Positions 45,181 to 56,774 of a stretch of 64,000 nt of DNA are shown piece by piece (positions within the stretch are counted from its first letter, which is position 1; each line of letters starts with the position of its first letter). The notes under the pieces are model-generated. The model was not told where the DNA came from and made no database searches. It was given only the letters and a program-made list of their open reading frames with translations. This DNA is from Xenoacremonium recifei (lineage: Eukaryota > Ascomycota > Sordariomycetes > Hypocreales > Nectriaceae), in NCBI GenBank assembly GCA_012184525.1, contig WOFQ01000021.1, positions 1 to 64,000 of the forward strand, given 5' to 3'. The translations under genes and the position numbers were made by a program.

Positions 45181-47533
45181 CTACCGAATTTCCTTCGCTG
45201 CTTTTACAAAGGCAGAGATCTTTGCCAGACTTTGCTTGCCATTTTCCTCAACACCGCTGCTGACGTCGACACCAATCACCCGCTCACCGAGAGGTCCCAG
45301 GGCCTTGACAGCATCTGCGACATTGTCAGGGTTCAGCCCACCGGCCAAGAATACTCGAAGCTCTGGGTCCTTCTCCAGCACAGTCCTGACGCTAGAGACA
45401 TCCAGCAGCTTGCCAGAACCTGACCCAGAGTCCAGGAGAGGGATGGTATGGTATCCTCGACGACCGACGCCGACTTGCCCTGGCTTGAAACACCGAATAA
45501 CAGGAACTGGAATCAGGCTCGCCCACTCAATGGGCTCGTCGCCATGTAGCTGTACCAGGTCAAGATCATAGAGCTCTTGCTTCTCCAGAATCTCGTCCAG
45601 GGGTTGGTTCTGGAAAATACCAGCCACCCGTGGGCGAGAACTTACTAGCCGCGTGGCAGCAGAGGCGAAGAAATCGGTTGCTTTTGTGCCCGTTACAGGC
45701 TCGTCGGGCTTGGGTTCTAGTTGGCCAGCGTATGAATGGACAACATCGGCGATCTCCCTGGCTGTCTCGTGGGAGATGCACCGCTTGGCACCGGGAACGA
45801 GACAAATGCCGACAAAGTCTGCTCCTGATTCTACAGCCTCTAGAGCAGCGGAAGCACTACGCGTGCCGCAGATCTTTACGTAGAGAGGCGGCGGCCCCTC
45901 AACCTTGGCGACAGGTTTCGATCCGGAGCAGAGCTCGCTGATGAAAGCGCCTGCATCGGGAGCCCTCATGATCGCTTCGCCGACGAGAATGGCGTTGATT
46001 CCATCTCTTTGGCACATCAGCACATCCTCATGGTTGTTGATGCCGCTGAGCGCGCAGATGATGGTGCCTTCAGGTACCATGCTTCGTAGTCGGCTAGTAG
46101 TATCGAGGTCAACCTCAAAGCTTTCCAGATTGCGGTTGTTGACTCCAATAACCTTGGAGCCTAGATTCACTGCTATAACCATTTCCTCAGCATTTTGGAC
46201 CTCGACAAGAGGCTCCATCCCCAATGACAGGGAGTACTTGTATAGTCGCTCGAGCAGCTCCGGCTCAAGCATCTTGACGATCAAGAGCACAGTATCCGCG
46301 CCGGCCAATCGTGCCTCCAGGATTTGGTATTCGTCGAATATGAACTCTTTGCGTAGAATTGCAGGTCGGTTCGGCATGCCATCCAGTACTTGTCGCACGG
46401 CTCGCAAATCCTCAATGCTCCCCTTGAACCACTCTGGCTCTGTGAGAACCGAAATGACGCTAGCTCCAGCCAAAGCGTACTTTCGGGCCTGAGCAGGCGC
46501 GCAGATGTCGAGAGCGAAGACACCCTTAGATGGAGAGCCTCGCTTAATCTCTGCCATAAGTGAAATATCGAACGGTGATTGCCGTAGACGGTTCACAAGA
46601 GGGATCTGAGGGGGTGCCGCATCGAGGTCGTAAGCGGCCTGTAGATCGGCCATCCTCTGGGAGGGAATCTGCTTTTGTGCCTCAACTGCAGCTCTGCGGC
46701 TAGCATAGATTCGCTGCAGGATGTTGTTCTTCTTGGGCTTGGCCTCAGTCGGCTGGGGGCCATTGCTGGATGCAGTCTTCTGCAGCCGAGCGTTCTCCTC
46801 CCAGGTACCTCCCTGCATGTGGAGGAAATTCTCGATCATGGCACGACCCCCATCAGTCAGAATACTCTCAGGGTGGAACTGGACACCCTCAATGGTGTAC
46901 TCTTTGTGACGAACGCCCTGGATAACGCCAGGCGAGCCGTCAGGCTTGGCCACCCAGGAGGTGATCTCCAAACACTTGGGAAGAGTGAGGTGAGTTCCGG
47001 CCAAGGAGTGGTACCTAGTGACAGGCACCCCCTGCTTTAGACCTTCAAAGACACCCTTGGCATCGTGCGTCAAAGGAGATGTCTTGCCATGGAGCCACTC
47101 TCCAGCTGAACTCACTTCTCCACCATAGACATCAAAAATGCATTGCCTGCCCCATGTAAGTCAGGAAATGATCAATCAAGGATGAAAGGATTAAATTAAA
47201 AGAGAGTACTCACAGTCCCATGCAAACTCCAAAGATTGGCACCTTTCCGGCGAAGTGGCGGATCACATCTCGGCTGACTCCAGAGTCGGTCTGGGGATGA
47301 CCAGGCCCGGGACTGATGATGAGCTGAGTAGGCTTCTTGGCGATGAGTTCCTCAACGGTGACCTTGTCGTTTCGATACACAGTCACAGTAGCTCCAGCTA
47401 GCACCAGGTACTGGTAGATGTTCCAGGTAAACGAGTCATAGTTGTCAATAAGCACCAAGTTCGAGGCCGTCGGAATCGGAGGCGAAGGGTCTGGCTGGTG
47501 CGGCGAGTGATCTATGATATTTGCCGAAGCCAT
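45181..47533 (-). CDS. trpC: Trifunctional tryptophan enzyme: GATase-IGPS-PRAI (TrpC)
   Basis: Two exons (47533-47214 and 47146-45181; 67-nt intron) give 761 residues in three domains. Residues about 22-225 are the anthranilate synthase glutamine amidotransferase, with SPGPGHP, the nucleophile in FGVCMGL (codon split by the intron) and GVQFHPES. Residues about 260-520 are indole-3-glycerol-phosphate synthase (AEIKRGSPSKG, LRKEFIFDEYQI, GVNNRNLESF). Residues about 540-761 are phosphoribosylanthranilate isomerase (KICGTRS, GIFQNQP, VQLHGDEP, LAGGLNPDNV). The order and fusion are the standard filamentous-ascomycete form (Aspergillus trpC, Neurospora trp-1). The ATG at 47533 starts MASANIID. A TGACTCA element sits about 100 bp upstream. 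Confidence 0.97.
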
Positions 47534-47984
47534 CCTGGGCAACGTCGCAGCTGCGGATCAATGACCAATTCGTCCTAAAGAGCCTTTGATGGCGATCCAG
47601 GCAGAATGCTGCAGCGTTGTTGAGTTGAAGAGGTGACTCACGTCGTGGGGAGATTTTGATAGATGAATGAAAGAACGATGAGCGGCGACTTATCCGGCCG
47701 TCTTCAGGGCACTGTAACGCACTGTGTGTGCCGTTGTGGCGAACCTTGCGACTAACAGTGCGAAATCCGAGTCTCTCCACCGATTAAGCTCCGACATTTC
47801 AGAGCAGGCCAATTGTCCGGCTCAACTCCGGCTTTTCTGAAGCTCTCCCAAAAAGTTGACTGCCTTCTCAGCCTGAGCTCATGGCCAGTACCTTTCAGGC
47901 GCGTCAACACCAAAACGACTTCTCGCACCATCAACCTCGGGTGATGCATCGCGCGCTACCGTCGCCTTCCTGACGCTCGCTGAA
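47534..47984. promoter_or_regulatory. Divergent promoter trpC/NUP188
   Basis: 451 bp between divergent start codons. It contains the TGACTCA element listed separately. No other specific site is called. Confidence 0.5.
47634..47640. promoter_or_regulatory. TGACTCA general-control element (CPC1/Gcn4 site)
   Basis: The perfect palindromic heptamer TGACTCA lies 101-107 bp upstream of the trpC start codon. CPC1/CpcA/Gcn4 binds this sequence to induce amino-acid biosynthesis genes on starvation, and Neurospora and Aspergillus tryptophan genes carry it. The match and position are seen; the function here is inferred. Confidence 0.75.
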
Positions 47985-50900
47985 ATGGCGCCGGTGGCTG
48001 ATCGCATCTATTTTCCCTCTTTGGAGGAGTGCCTTACAGGCGAGAAGGTGCTTCTGTAAGGCGTCCCTGGTCACTGTTTATGGTGGGAGACATGGAACTA
48101 ACATTGAGCAACAACAGGTCATGGAAGCTGATCGCAGAGGCGCTATCTGACGCGTCCGGCAAACGAACTACCAGCCCGGCTGTGGTGGAATTTTTCCAGG
48201 ACGAATATGTGCACGAACTCCTCAGGACTCCCTCGAAAGCATTCTCACAACCGAGCGACGATGCGAAGAAGGCCTTCGAGACAAAGACCGCCCCTATAAA
48301 CGTGCCTTCGGGACCCAGCGAACACTTCGATGTTGATACGATCAAGAAGGACGCGGAATGGCTCAGCAGAAACGCCAAGCTGAACCTTGTTGCAGCCCTG
48401 CGAGTGGTTGTCGTCGAATTCCAGTCCCGCGCGTCGCGACACCTGACCGGGCCTCTCTCATCCCAGGACGCAACGAACCTGCAGGAAGCTGCTGGTATAA
48501 ACAATGGCCAAGGATCGGCATTTGTGGCAGACCTTGGAGCTGCATCCGCCTTGGATGCTGAGGAGATCTGGAACGAATTTGAGAAACCAGAGACGAGACA
48601 ACGACGCCTCTTTGACACGTACCTCACCGAGCGTCGCTACTTCATGATGGCCGCAGACTACACCAACTCAATCTTGCTCTACAAAAGACTTCCCACCTTC
48701 GCAAGCGTCCCCACGAATCTGGCCGAAATATATCAGTTCAAAACACTTTCTCAAGACAAAGCCGAACCGTTGATTCGGGGTTACCTAGACATGGTCACAT
48801 CCGGCTTGTTGACCGCAGAAGGAGGACTCAGAGCAATCACAGATGAGAAATGGGTAACAGATGAGGTCGAGCTGGATTGGTTGCGCACTCTTCTCACAGA
48901 GGCCATCCACGCAGTCTCTGTTGTCTTTCAGGTGATAGACACTTTTGGCGAAGACTTTGCTCCCCTGCGTGCTATCAACCAGTGGTTTTCGCTGATGGAA
49001 ATTTGCAACTTCTTTGATACCATTCAGCCGGTATGTATATCTCTTTTCTTGCTTTGGGATCAAGCTGACATTGGATAGATTGATGAGACCATTGCGGAGC
49101 TAATTCAACCCCTGAAAACCATCACCACTGCTATCTCCCTCATTTTGCTAAAACCCGCGAAGACGATGACCTACCTCTCGGAAAGAGAGGAAGATCCCAC
49201 ACAAGCGGATTCTTCATACGACAGCTACCTCTTGGACTCGGAGATCCTGGATCAAATTCACAAGAGCGTGCTCAATGCCGCCTCAATGGATGGCGAAGGC
49301 GCTGTTCCAGTCGTCTTCGCATGGTCTTTGCTGCTCCATCGCATGAATATTTCCTATCAGAGCCGATCTGAGAAGCGAGATAATCTGCTTTCTCAGACCG
49401 CTCGCGAGAACTTCGAAAGCAGGGAGGTGATCCGGCCTACTATCCGGCGCAACTCTGCGGGAAGCATATATTCTATTGAGTCTTCTCGATTCGACAACTT
49501 CCTTGAGAACAATACGATTGCCAAGGATTTGCAACTTATCGAGCAGCTTGCCACAGGCGCCACAGTCCACGGTCGTGTGTTCGACATCATGGCCAATATG
49601 TCTGTCAAGATGGGGCCTTCCCGCGAAGGCAGCGTGACACCGTTGCTGAGCTCGCGCATCCGAAACGTATTCCTAGAGCTTGTCAAAGTGTCGTACCCCC
49701 TGATCGGATATCAAGCGGAGCCGTTGAACTGCCTCATCTCGGTCCTCTCGGCTGGTCGAGGTTATTGGGATATTTCATCGCGCGAAAATCTGTCCGAGAC
49801 GCAAGACGTCCTCGCCTCGATGCTTCGGGACGACTATGCACTCGAATATTTCTTTCAACAGGCACTGGATCGATACCCCTACGAGTTCACCCCCTTTATC
49901 ACCCTCTGCCGAATACTCCTCAACGCAGCCACTGGTAGCGATGAAGAGCGGAACGAGCTGATCTTAAACCTCCTTCGGAACACCCCCAGCTTAACATTCT
50001 CTCTCCCCGACAATTTCCAAGAATTCGAGCTCGTTCAAGAGGGCGAGAACTCAAACTCCGAATACGCAAACTCAGTTTGCCTTCTTGCGGAAATACCGCT
50101 CATCTCCTTGTCGTCGTCCTGGAGAGGGCGATACTTTGACGACGATACTTACAGATTACCCGTGGGTGCAGTCGGTCGATTTGTTACGGACAGCGGCCGT
50201 GTTGTGCTTATGGAGTATCAACATTCGACCTTCTCCCTTCTTGGCCGGCGTCTCGAGATCAATCTGATGAAGGAAGGGTACCGGTCAGAACTCGGGATGC
50301 TTCAGCCAGACGAGGTTGCCGAGGTCATCTCTCTTCTAGCAACTGCCATCAAGGTCGATAATCTGAAGGCTGTCAAGCAAGGAGCATCTGATTCTCTTGT
50401 TCCCGCTGAGAGCGACATTCTACAAGAGGCGAGCAGGCACATCACCAGTGGAAAGGACATCATCACAATTGTCTGCGACACGATGGATTACTTCATGCAG
50501 ACCGACCTCGTGGCAACCGAGGAGTCTGTTGTAGCCATCCTTAACTCTTGTGTTCAGTTCCTGGACGCAATCCTGCCTACCCAGCCCAGCCGTGTGTGGT
50601 CCTACTTGGCTCGATGCGAGCTTTTGAACTCCGAATCAAGGGCAGGGAAGCTCAGCAAGATCATTGGAAGCCTCGACCTCGTCATGGAGCGATTTGAGTT
50701 TTTGACATCCTCCCTCCGACTTTTCTCAAATCTCGCGGATACCGCCATGGCCTCTGCCGTTCAACGTCGCGGTGGTGCCAAGAGCACAAGTCGGCAAAAA
50801 TCCGAGTCCAACCCGTGGCTTGGAACTGCGGACAAGATCTTGGCCAAGGTCAGCTTCTCAATTGCCCAGGCCAGTGTCGACATTTTCGAGAACACGTCAA

Positions 50901-53624
50901 CTTGGAGGTTCGCCTCCGAATCATGTCGCAGCTCTATATTACGAGACGTTGTGCCAATCATGCACAAGATCATCATGCATACCTATGGCATTGGCAGCTC
51001 CAGTAGTGACAACAACCTAACATCATGTCTTCGTCCGGCTGCGAAGTACATTATCGATTCCTTTATGTCCCCTACCACCGGCTCTCTGAGGTTCCAACCT
51101 CTTCTTTCATCCTTCATAACATCCTTCTCGGCAAATGGCAGCACCCTTTATCCTCAACGACGAGAGCTAGTTCAATCACAGTTGACTTCAGTACTCGAAT
51201 TCTCGAGCACTCTGTTGAGAGTATCGAACTATCTCGACCAATCATCAAGTATATTCGAGGATTATCTTTTCAAGAGCTCAACTCTGCTTGCACGCCTTTG
51301 TGCAGTTTCTGACCACTTCAGGCAACCTACGATGTGGCTTCTGGAGTCCCTGGTCATTAACGCAGCAAAATCCTCTGGCGAACCGCCGTCTCTTCTTGGA
51401 TATCTGGGTCCTCAAATCTCCAAGTCGTTCCTTTCAGTTCTTTCAACGTTGGGCAAGCCATTCGAGCTGAGCTCCGAACTCAAGGCGACATGGAGGTTCT
51501 TCTCGGCCATTCTACGCAACAGACAACAATGGATGTCAAATTGCCTGCTCACAGGGCAGACGCCAAGGGAAGCAATGAAGAAGGATAAGAAGAAGGCCGA
51601 GTTTTCGTCGGACTCGGTCTTCGCCGCCGCGCTGGACAAGCTCAAGAAGCTGAAAGAGCTAGACTCCGGTGTCGCTTTGGTGATTCTAGATTTCGTCGCT
51701 TCCGCGCAGAACTTCTGGCCGTGGACTGTTTTCACTCTGCAAAAAGACATAGGCTATTTGGATGGTCTGAGAGCATTCGTTCGCGGTCTTAAGCCTTCCA
51801 ATGTCACTATCAAAGTAGATGCCATTCGAGCCAGCTATGAAGCAAGGATAGCAGCTTATGTCGCCGAAATTTGTGCGATGCAGCTGTACCACTCACGGCA
51901 CCTGGGCAACTCAGGCAGCCTGGCGCAGAATCTCGTCAGCGATATAGACTATTATCTGCGAGATGGCGTCGAGGTTGGCGGATACAACAAGTCTCTCCAC
52001 ACCAACTTCGCCCGTAATTTCGCAAACAAGTACTCCGATTGTCCCATCGATGATTTCAAGAGAACCTCGTTGGTGCCCAGAGAGCTAGGCAAGAGCTACT
52101 ACTATGACCTGGAGCAAGCAGACGAAATGTTGAGGTTCGATCCAGGCTGGATTGGACGAAAATCCGATGGATTCAAGACCGAGATGGAACTTGCCAACGC
52201 GAACCTCTCTCTGGTCGATGCTCAAATTGTGAGTCTTCCTCCCTGACTTGAGAAGACAATGCTAACTCCATATTCAGGCTCTCTTCCATGCCTGGGAATT
52301 CTTGCTGGTAGAACTCAGCACCTGTCTCCCTGCCAATGACACTATTACCAAGCAGATGCTACAGGTTGCGCAACAATGCCTAAACGCGAATCAACTGACC
52401 CCTGGTCCTGAGAGCATATTCCTTAAGCTGGTAGTCTCAAGAGCCAACCTCGCCCTGGTCCTGGTCCAAAGGCTCGCGAAGGCAACGATTCCCATTCCGG
52501 ACCTCAACCAACTCTTGGGAACCATCGTGGGTACGATCATTGGAGTTGACGAACCTTTCGGAAGCGAGTCTATCGGGTACTACCGGACACTTCTCAAAGC
52601 ACTCTTCGTCACCTTGCGGGCATACCACTTGAGCGATGTGAACGCAGCGGCAGATTCACCTGTCGGTCTCGAGGGAACCTCGGTGACGGTGTCACAGACG
52701 ATCCTGAATATTCTGGATCGTGTGGTAGCTAAGGGCTTCCGTGCGCTGGTCAGCCTGATCCACGACAAGGAAGCTACTGTCTTGCCGGAGGACCTTGGGC
52801 TCTTGACAGCGATTTTACAAGCGTGCCTCAGCCTACCAAGCATCGATCAGTCGCAGACCCAGATCCTTAACATCATGGCTTCGCACGATGCTATCCATGC
52901 TGCTCTTTCCCTCTACTCTTGGGCGGACAAGCTTGCTGATCAGGGAGATCCTGTCTATGGCGAGCTCAGCATCCTGTTCCTTCTGGAGCTCTCATCCCTC
53001 CCCCTTGTTGGCGAGCAATTGGCTTGTGACGGTATCCTTGGTAACATCCTATCCGCCAACTTAACCAAGGTTATGCTCAAGTCAAACATCTCGCCATATT
53101 CTGAAGCTCCAGTGGCTCAACGATGCTACGGGATCTGGGCCAAGGGAATTTTGCCTCTGATGCTGAACTTGCTGACGGCACTGGGTGCTACTGTCGCCCC
53201 TGAGATAGCTTATGTTCTCAATCAGTTCCCTCACCTGCTGACTTCGAGCATCGAGCGGTTTGACGCGCCCGGCTCAAGCCGCACCAAGTCGCGCCAGTCA
53301 CCTCACTATCTGACACTATTGGCGATATCCGAGGTACACTCATTGGCGCTCCTCACTCGCGTGATTGCAGCGCTGCGAGTGAACAATAACAGAGACATCC
53401 CGGAGGTCGAATGGGATGCTCCGAGCCTCCTGGAGAACGTGGAGTTCTGGCTTTCTACGAAGAAGCTGCTGAAGGAGCGATTGATGCCTCTAGGCCAGCG
53501 CGAGTTGGATTGGAGAGGGATGAAGTGTAGTGCTGGTGGTGCGTTTGATAACCTATTGGAAGAGAAGGCGGTTTCACAGCTCGACGCAGTTCGAGATGTG
53601 CTGAGTGAAGAGTTCGAGGCCTAA
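47985..53624 (+). CDS. NUP188: Nucleoporin Nup188
   Basis: Four exons (47985-48055, 48118-49030, 49079-52228, 52278-53624) give 1826 residues. The N-terminus MAPVADRIYFPSLEECLTGEKVLLSWK, whose last codons cross intron 1, matches the conserved start of fungal Nup188. The rest is alpha-solenoid: long runs of amphipathic helices without catalytic motifs, for example NLVAALRVVVVEFQ early and VEFWLSTKKLLKERLMPLG near the end. Nup188 is a scaffold protein of the inner ring of the nuclear pore, paralogous to Nup192, and binds Nic96. The length agrees with the family (about 1650-1850). Introns are 62, 48 and 49 nt with GTAAGG, GTATGT and GTGAGT donors. The gene diverges from trpC. Confidence 0.93.
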
Positions 53625-54095
53625 AACCAAGGAGGGTTGGATGGAAAGAAGCAAAGCTAAAAGGTGTATATTATTGGAACCGCTTGGTCAGGGGCGTTGG
53701 AAACTGGACCACGAATAAGATATGGATGATCAGTAGAGACAAAAGAGTCGAGTGGGAAAACAAGCCTTCTTGTATTACTCTTCACGTTTGTGTCGAAGCG
53801 TTCTTGAAACTTGCAAAAATCCGGTGGTATTCAGTGTGGTGATAGATGATAATCTTGAACCAGACCAGAACTTGGAGGGAGGTCCGAAGCAACTCCTTGT
53901 GTACAATAAAAGACCCAGCCTCCACCCCAGTCCCCATATTCTCTATGCCTCAATATATGGTACAATAAAGCCCAGCGCTTCAACGTCGGGGTCCAGCGCA
54001 ACCCCTTTGGGATCAGCTCCCCCGGTCCTACATCCTCAGTATTCATACAAGGCCGCGCGCGCACTCCGCCCATCAAGCTCCTCGTAGCCGTCCGT
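53625..54095. other. Convergent intergenic region
   Basis: 3' flanks of NUP188 and TIM9. No gene is seen. Confidence 0.4.
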
Positions 54096-54473
54096 TTATT
54101 GGTTCTGCTGCATCTGGGCAGTGAGCTGGGCGTTGTGCTCCTGGAAGCGGTCGCTGACGCGCTGCTGGGTGGCCATCCACTTCTGGACGCAGCGGCTGAT
54201 GCAGCCGTTCTCCTTGGACGAGATGGCCTTGGAGGTGAAGTCGTCGACGCAGGACATGAAGCAGTGCTCGACCAGACCGCCGAAAGCCTGGCGGGGTGTT
54301 AGGTTGTGTCAACGGGCGGGAGGGGAGGGAGACGTACGCCCATGAATTCCTTGACTTGGCGCTTCTGCATGCGCTGCTCGAGCGTGCGCTGTTCGGCGTT
54401 GGTGAGCCTGGAGGGTGAGTGTTAGTGGATGAATGGGTGAAGCAGCGTATGTAGGTGCAGCTTACATATCCAT
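54096..54473 (-). CDS. TIM9: Tim9, small TIM chaperone of the mitochondrial intermembrane space
   Basis: Three exons (54473-54466, 54407-54338, 54287-54096) give 89 residues. The twin CX3C motif is complete: HCFMSCVDDF and GCISRCVQ, 18 residues apart, which form the two disulfides of a helical hairpin. The helix before it, EQRMQKRQVKEFMGAF, and the tail RFQEHNAQL are family hallmarks. Tim9 forms a hexamer with Tim10 that carries hydrophobic carrier and beta-barrel precursors across the intermembrane space; import uses Mia40. The first exon is only 8 nt (ATGGATAT), joined by a 58-nt intron with GTAAGC and CTCCAG sites. The second intron is 50 nt. Confidence 0.95.
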
Positions 54474-54745
54474 CGTGGCGGTTGGGGTTGGGGTTGAGAG
54501 GATAGGTGGTGAACGGAATGGCAGATGGTGCAGTATGGATGGATGATATCGAGCGCTGCTGGGCTGGCTGGGATGACGATGAAATTTTGGGAGAACGGGA
54601 TTACCCCGGCTATGAGACCATGCCTGTTATGGTGTAGCGTCCAGTGGGAACCCGTTCTCCGTAGCCGCCTATCCCGATTCGGGGCAAGGTGTGTTCGGTG
54701 AGGTTTCGGTGGGCGTTATTGAGCTCCAGCTCTCGCCCTCCTGAA

Positions 54746-55498
54746 TTACACCACCTCGAGCTCCCACGATTCCCCAAGAAAGGGCCATCCCAACTGTGCC
54801 AGATCGGCAGGGTTAGACAGTTCGACCTTTTTGAGCAGCGTGGGGCCATAGTCTTGCCAGGACCCGACCATCGGATTAAAGCCGTACCGCTCGCGCTCTA
54901 TCTCGTCGCCTTCGACGAAGATGAACTGGGCATAGGTGCCCAACCTGAACATCGGCGGCTTGACAAGCTGCGAGATGAAGTCCTTGTCCGCGACGACGCA
55001 GATGTGTCGATACACCCTGCCGTTGGCCTTCAGGCGCCGACGTACGCTCTCCGCTCGGTCTTCCGTATTACGGGTTAGGGCCTCCTCACCATATCCCGCG
55101 CAGGCCTCGAATTGAAACCCCGGGAACTGAGCCTGGAGGTCCTCGCGCGACCTGCAGACGTTACGCGATCCGAGGTAAGGCTCCCGTAGGGCCGGCCACA
55201 CGTGTGCCGGCATCGCAGGCTCGGACCCGAGGTCCAGGGCCAGCTGCGCCGTCTTCAGTGCCCGCGTGTGAGGCGCCACGACCACCAAGTCTGGGCGGTT
55301 CTGGTGGAAGTGAAGCCGCATTTCACAGGCTCTCATCTCGCCGAGGGGGGTCAGCGGTGGGTCGATGCCTTCATAGTTCGCATCGACATTGTGCCTCGCC
55401 TCCGTTGGGCTGAGGATGGTGATACGTATCTGGCTCACGTATGGTGGCCGGTAGGTGCTCAGCCTCCTGTCCGTACGTGAGCGAATGCGAGAAGGCAT
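54746..55498 (-). CDS. Histidine-phosphatase-fold protein lacking both catalytic histidines
   Basis: A single exon of 250 residues with the fold markers of fungal phosphoglycerate-mutase-like proteins: a first strand ending ITIL, ARHNVDANYEGIDPPLTPLGE, then VVVAPHTRALKTAQLAL, EPYLGSRNVCRSREDL and HICVV near the end. The catalytic RHG motif that should follow ITIL is replaced by Ser30-Pro31-Thr32 (SPTEARHN). The second histidine, expected after VV at about 168-170, is replaced by VVADKDF. The phosphate-pocket Arg in PHTRALKT remains. It is therefore predicted to be catalytically dead, perhaps a binding or regulatory protein. The frame is intact, so it is not an obvious pseudogene. Confidence 0.85.
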   Translation of the reverse strand: MPSRIRSRTDRRLSTYRPPYVSQIRITILSPTEARHNVDANYEGIDPPLTPLGEMRACEMRLHFHQNRPDLVVVAPHTRALKTAQLALDLGSEPAMPAHVWPALREPYLGSRNVCRSREDLQAQFPGFQFEACAGYGEEALTRNTEDRAESVRRRLKANGRVYRHICVVADKDFISQLVKPPMFRLGTYAQFIFVEGDEIERERYGFNPMVGSWQDYGPTLLKKVELSNPADLAQLGWPFLGESWELEVV

Positions 55499-56774
55499 TG
55501 TGACTTATAGAATTCTGGATGTCTCGTGTGAAGTATGTGTAGTAAGTGTCAGGTATGTATAGTACTCGAGAGCGTACTAATATAAAGTGGTGAGAAGTCG
55601 TATGGGAAAGAATGATGGCTTCTGGGGCGGAAGTGGAAGGAGATGGTCCTATTAATACTGTCACTTGATACCTTGCTGGCTGCCTCTACCCAGCCAAGTT
55701 GATACCTCTGGCCTATGAAGAAAAAGTAACTTTTCAAGGCTTGATAGTATAAATGAAGTCGACAAGCTCCTATAGGACTTTCCCAGTCTTGATTAAACGG
55801 GTTGTGGCCAGAAAGGTTGACAAATTTTGAGCTTAAACCTATCAGCAAGCTGAAATACACTTTAATAGCAAGTAGAGCCCTGAAAGTAATTTTTTTTGGA
55901 TAGACATGAATCTGCAAGTCTAGATATGTTCCTCGCCGTCTTCAAACACCTTGATGTGGTCTTATACCGTGTATCATGAAGTAAATGACTTCAACTTTAT
56001 CATGCCATCATGTCAGACTTTCTCTTCAATCTCCGGTGCATAGACGAGCATCTCAACCATGATGACATTAACAACCCTATTAGACTGCTTATGGGTCAAG
56101 CCACAAGAATTGGGATGGTTTAGATAAGGAAAGGATCTTTCAGTTCCCAAAGATCCAGTATCAGGCCAACACGATTGATATTTCTCTCCTACGACCCTCT
56201 AAGGCATCTCGCCTTTCTGGACTCAGAGTGAAGTTTTTTATCCAATCTATGTCACATAATGATTCTATCAGTTTGCCCTCTGATTGAGGGCTTACTCGCC
56301 GTGCTGCTCGGCCTTTTATTTAGAAGACTCGGATTCTTCTTGCTCAAGCGACACTGGGAATCGGTTCGGAGGAAAGCACTGAGGGACTTCGAATCCGACA
56401 AGCGGGATCCCTAGACTTGTTCATTTTCGACGGCTTCCAGGACTTCAAGTCATAATCATGAATCTATCAGAACATGAGATTCTTATGTCGGGGTCCGACA
56501 AGCAGGTAAGGTCCCTGACATGTCGTCTTATACGGGCTACTTGCTGACCAGGCCTGGTGGGTCTCAACAGGGGCAGCATCATGAAACCCCACGTAGCTTC
56601 ATCCAGCTCTCTTCCAACTACATCGCACTCGACAAGTTCGCGACCAACCTCAACCTCTACAACTTGACAGCTGCCCTCCTCCGATCGGTCACGGCACAGC
56701 TCAATAGTCTCTCAATGTCTCCGTATCGCTAGGCATAGGCCCGCCCTGCATCACACGTCGACCCCTGCGCCAAA
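55499..56774. other. AT-richer intergenic region
   Basis: About 1.3 kb between divergent genes, noticeably richer in A and T than its surroundings between 55.6 and 56.3 kb. No coding domain, terminal repeats or transposon motif is recognised. The last 250 bp are probably the COG1 leader. Confidence 0.4.

Noticed and set aside
55600..56300. AT-richer patch as a possible RIP-decayed transposon
   Set aside because: No terminal repeats, no polymerase or transposase frame and only a modest AT shift.
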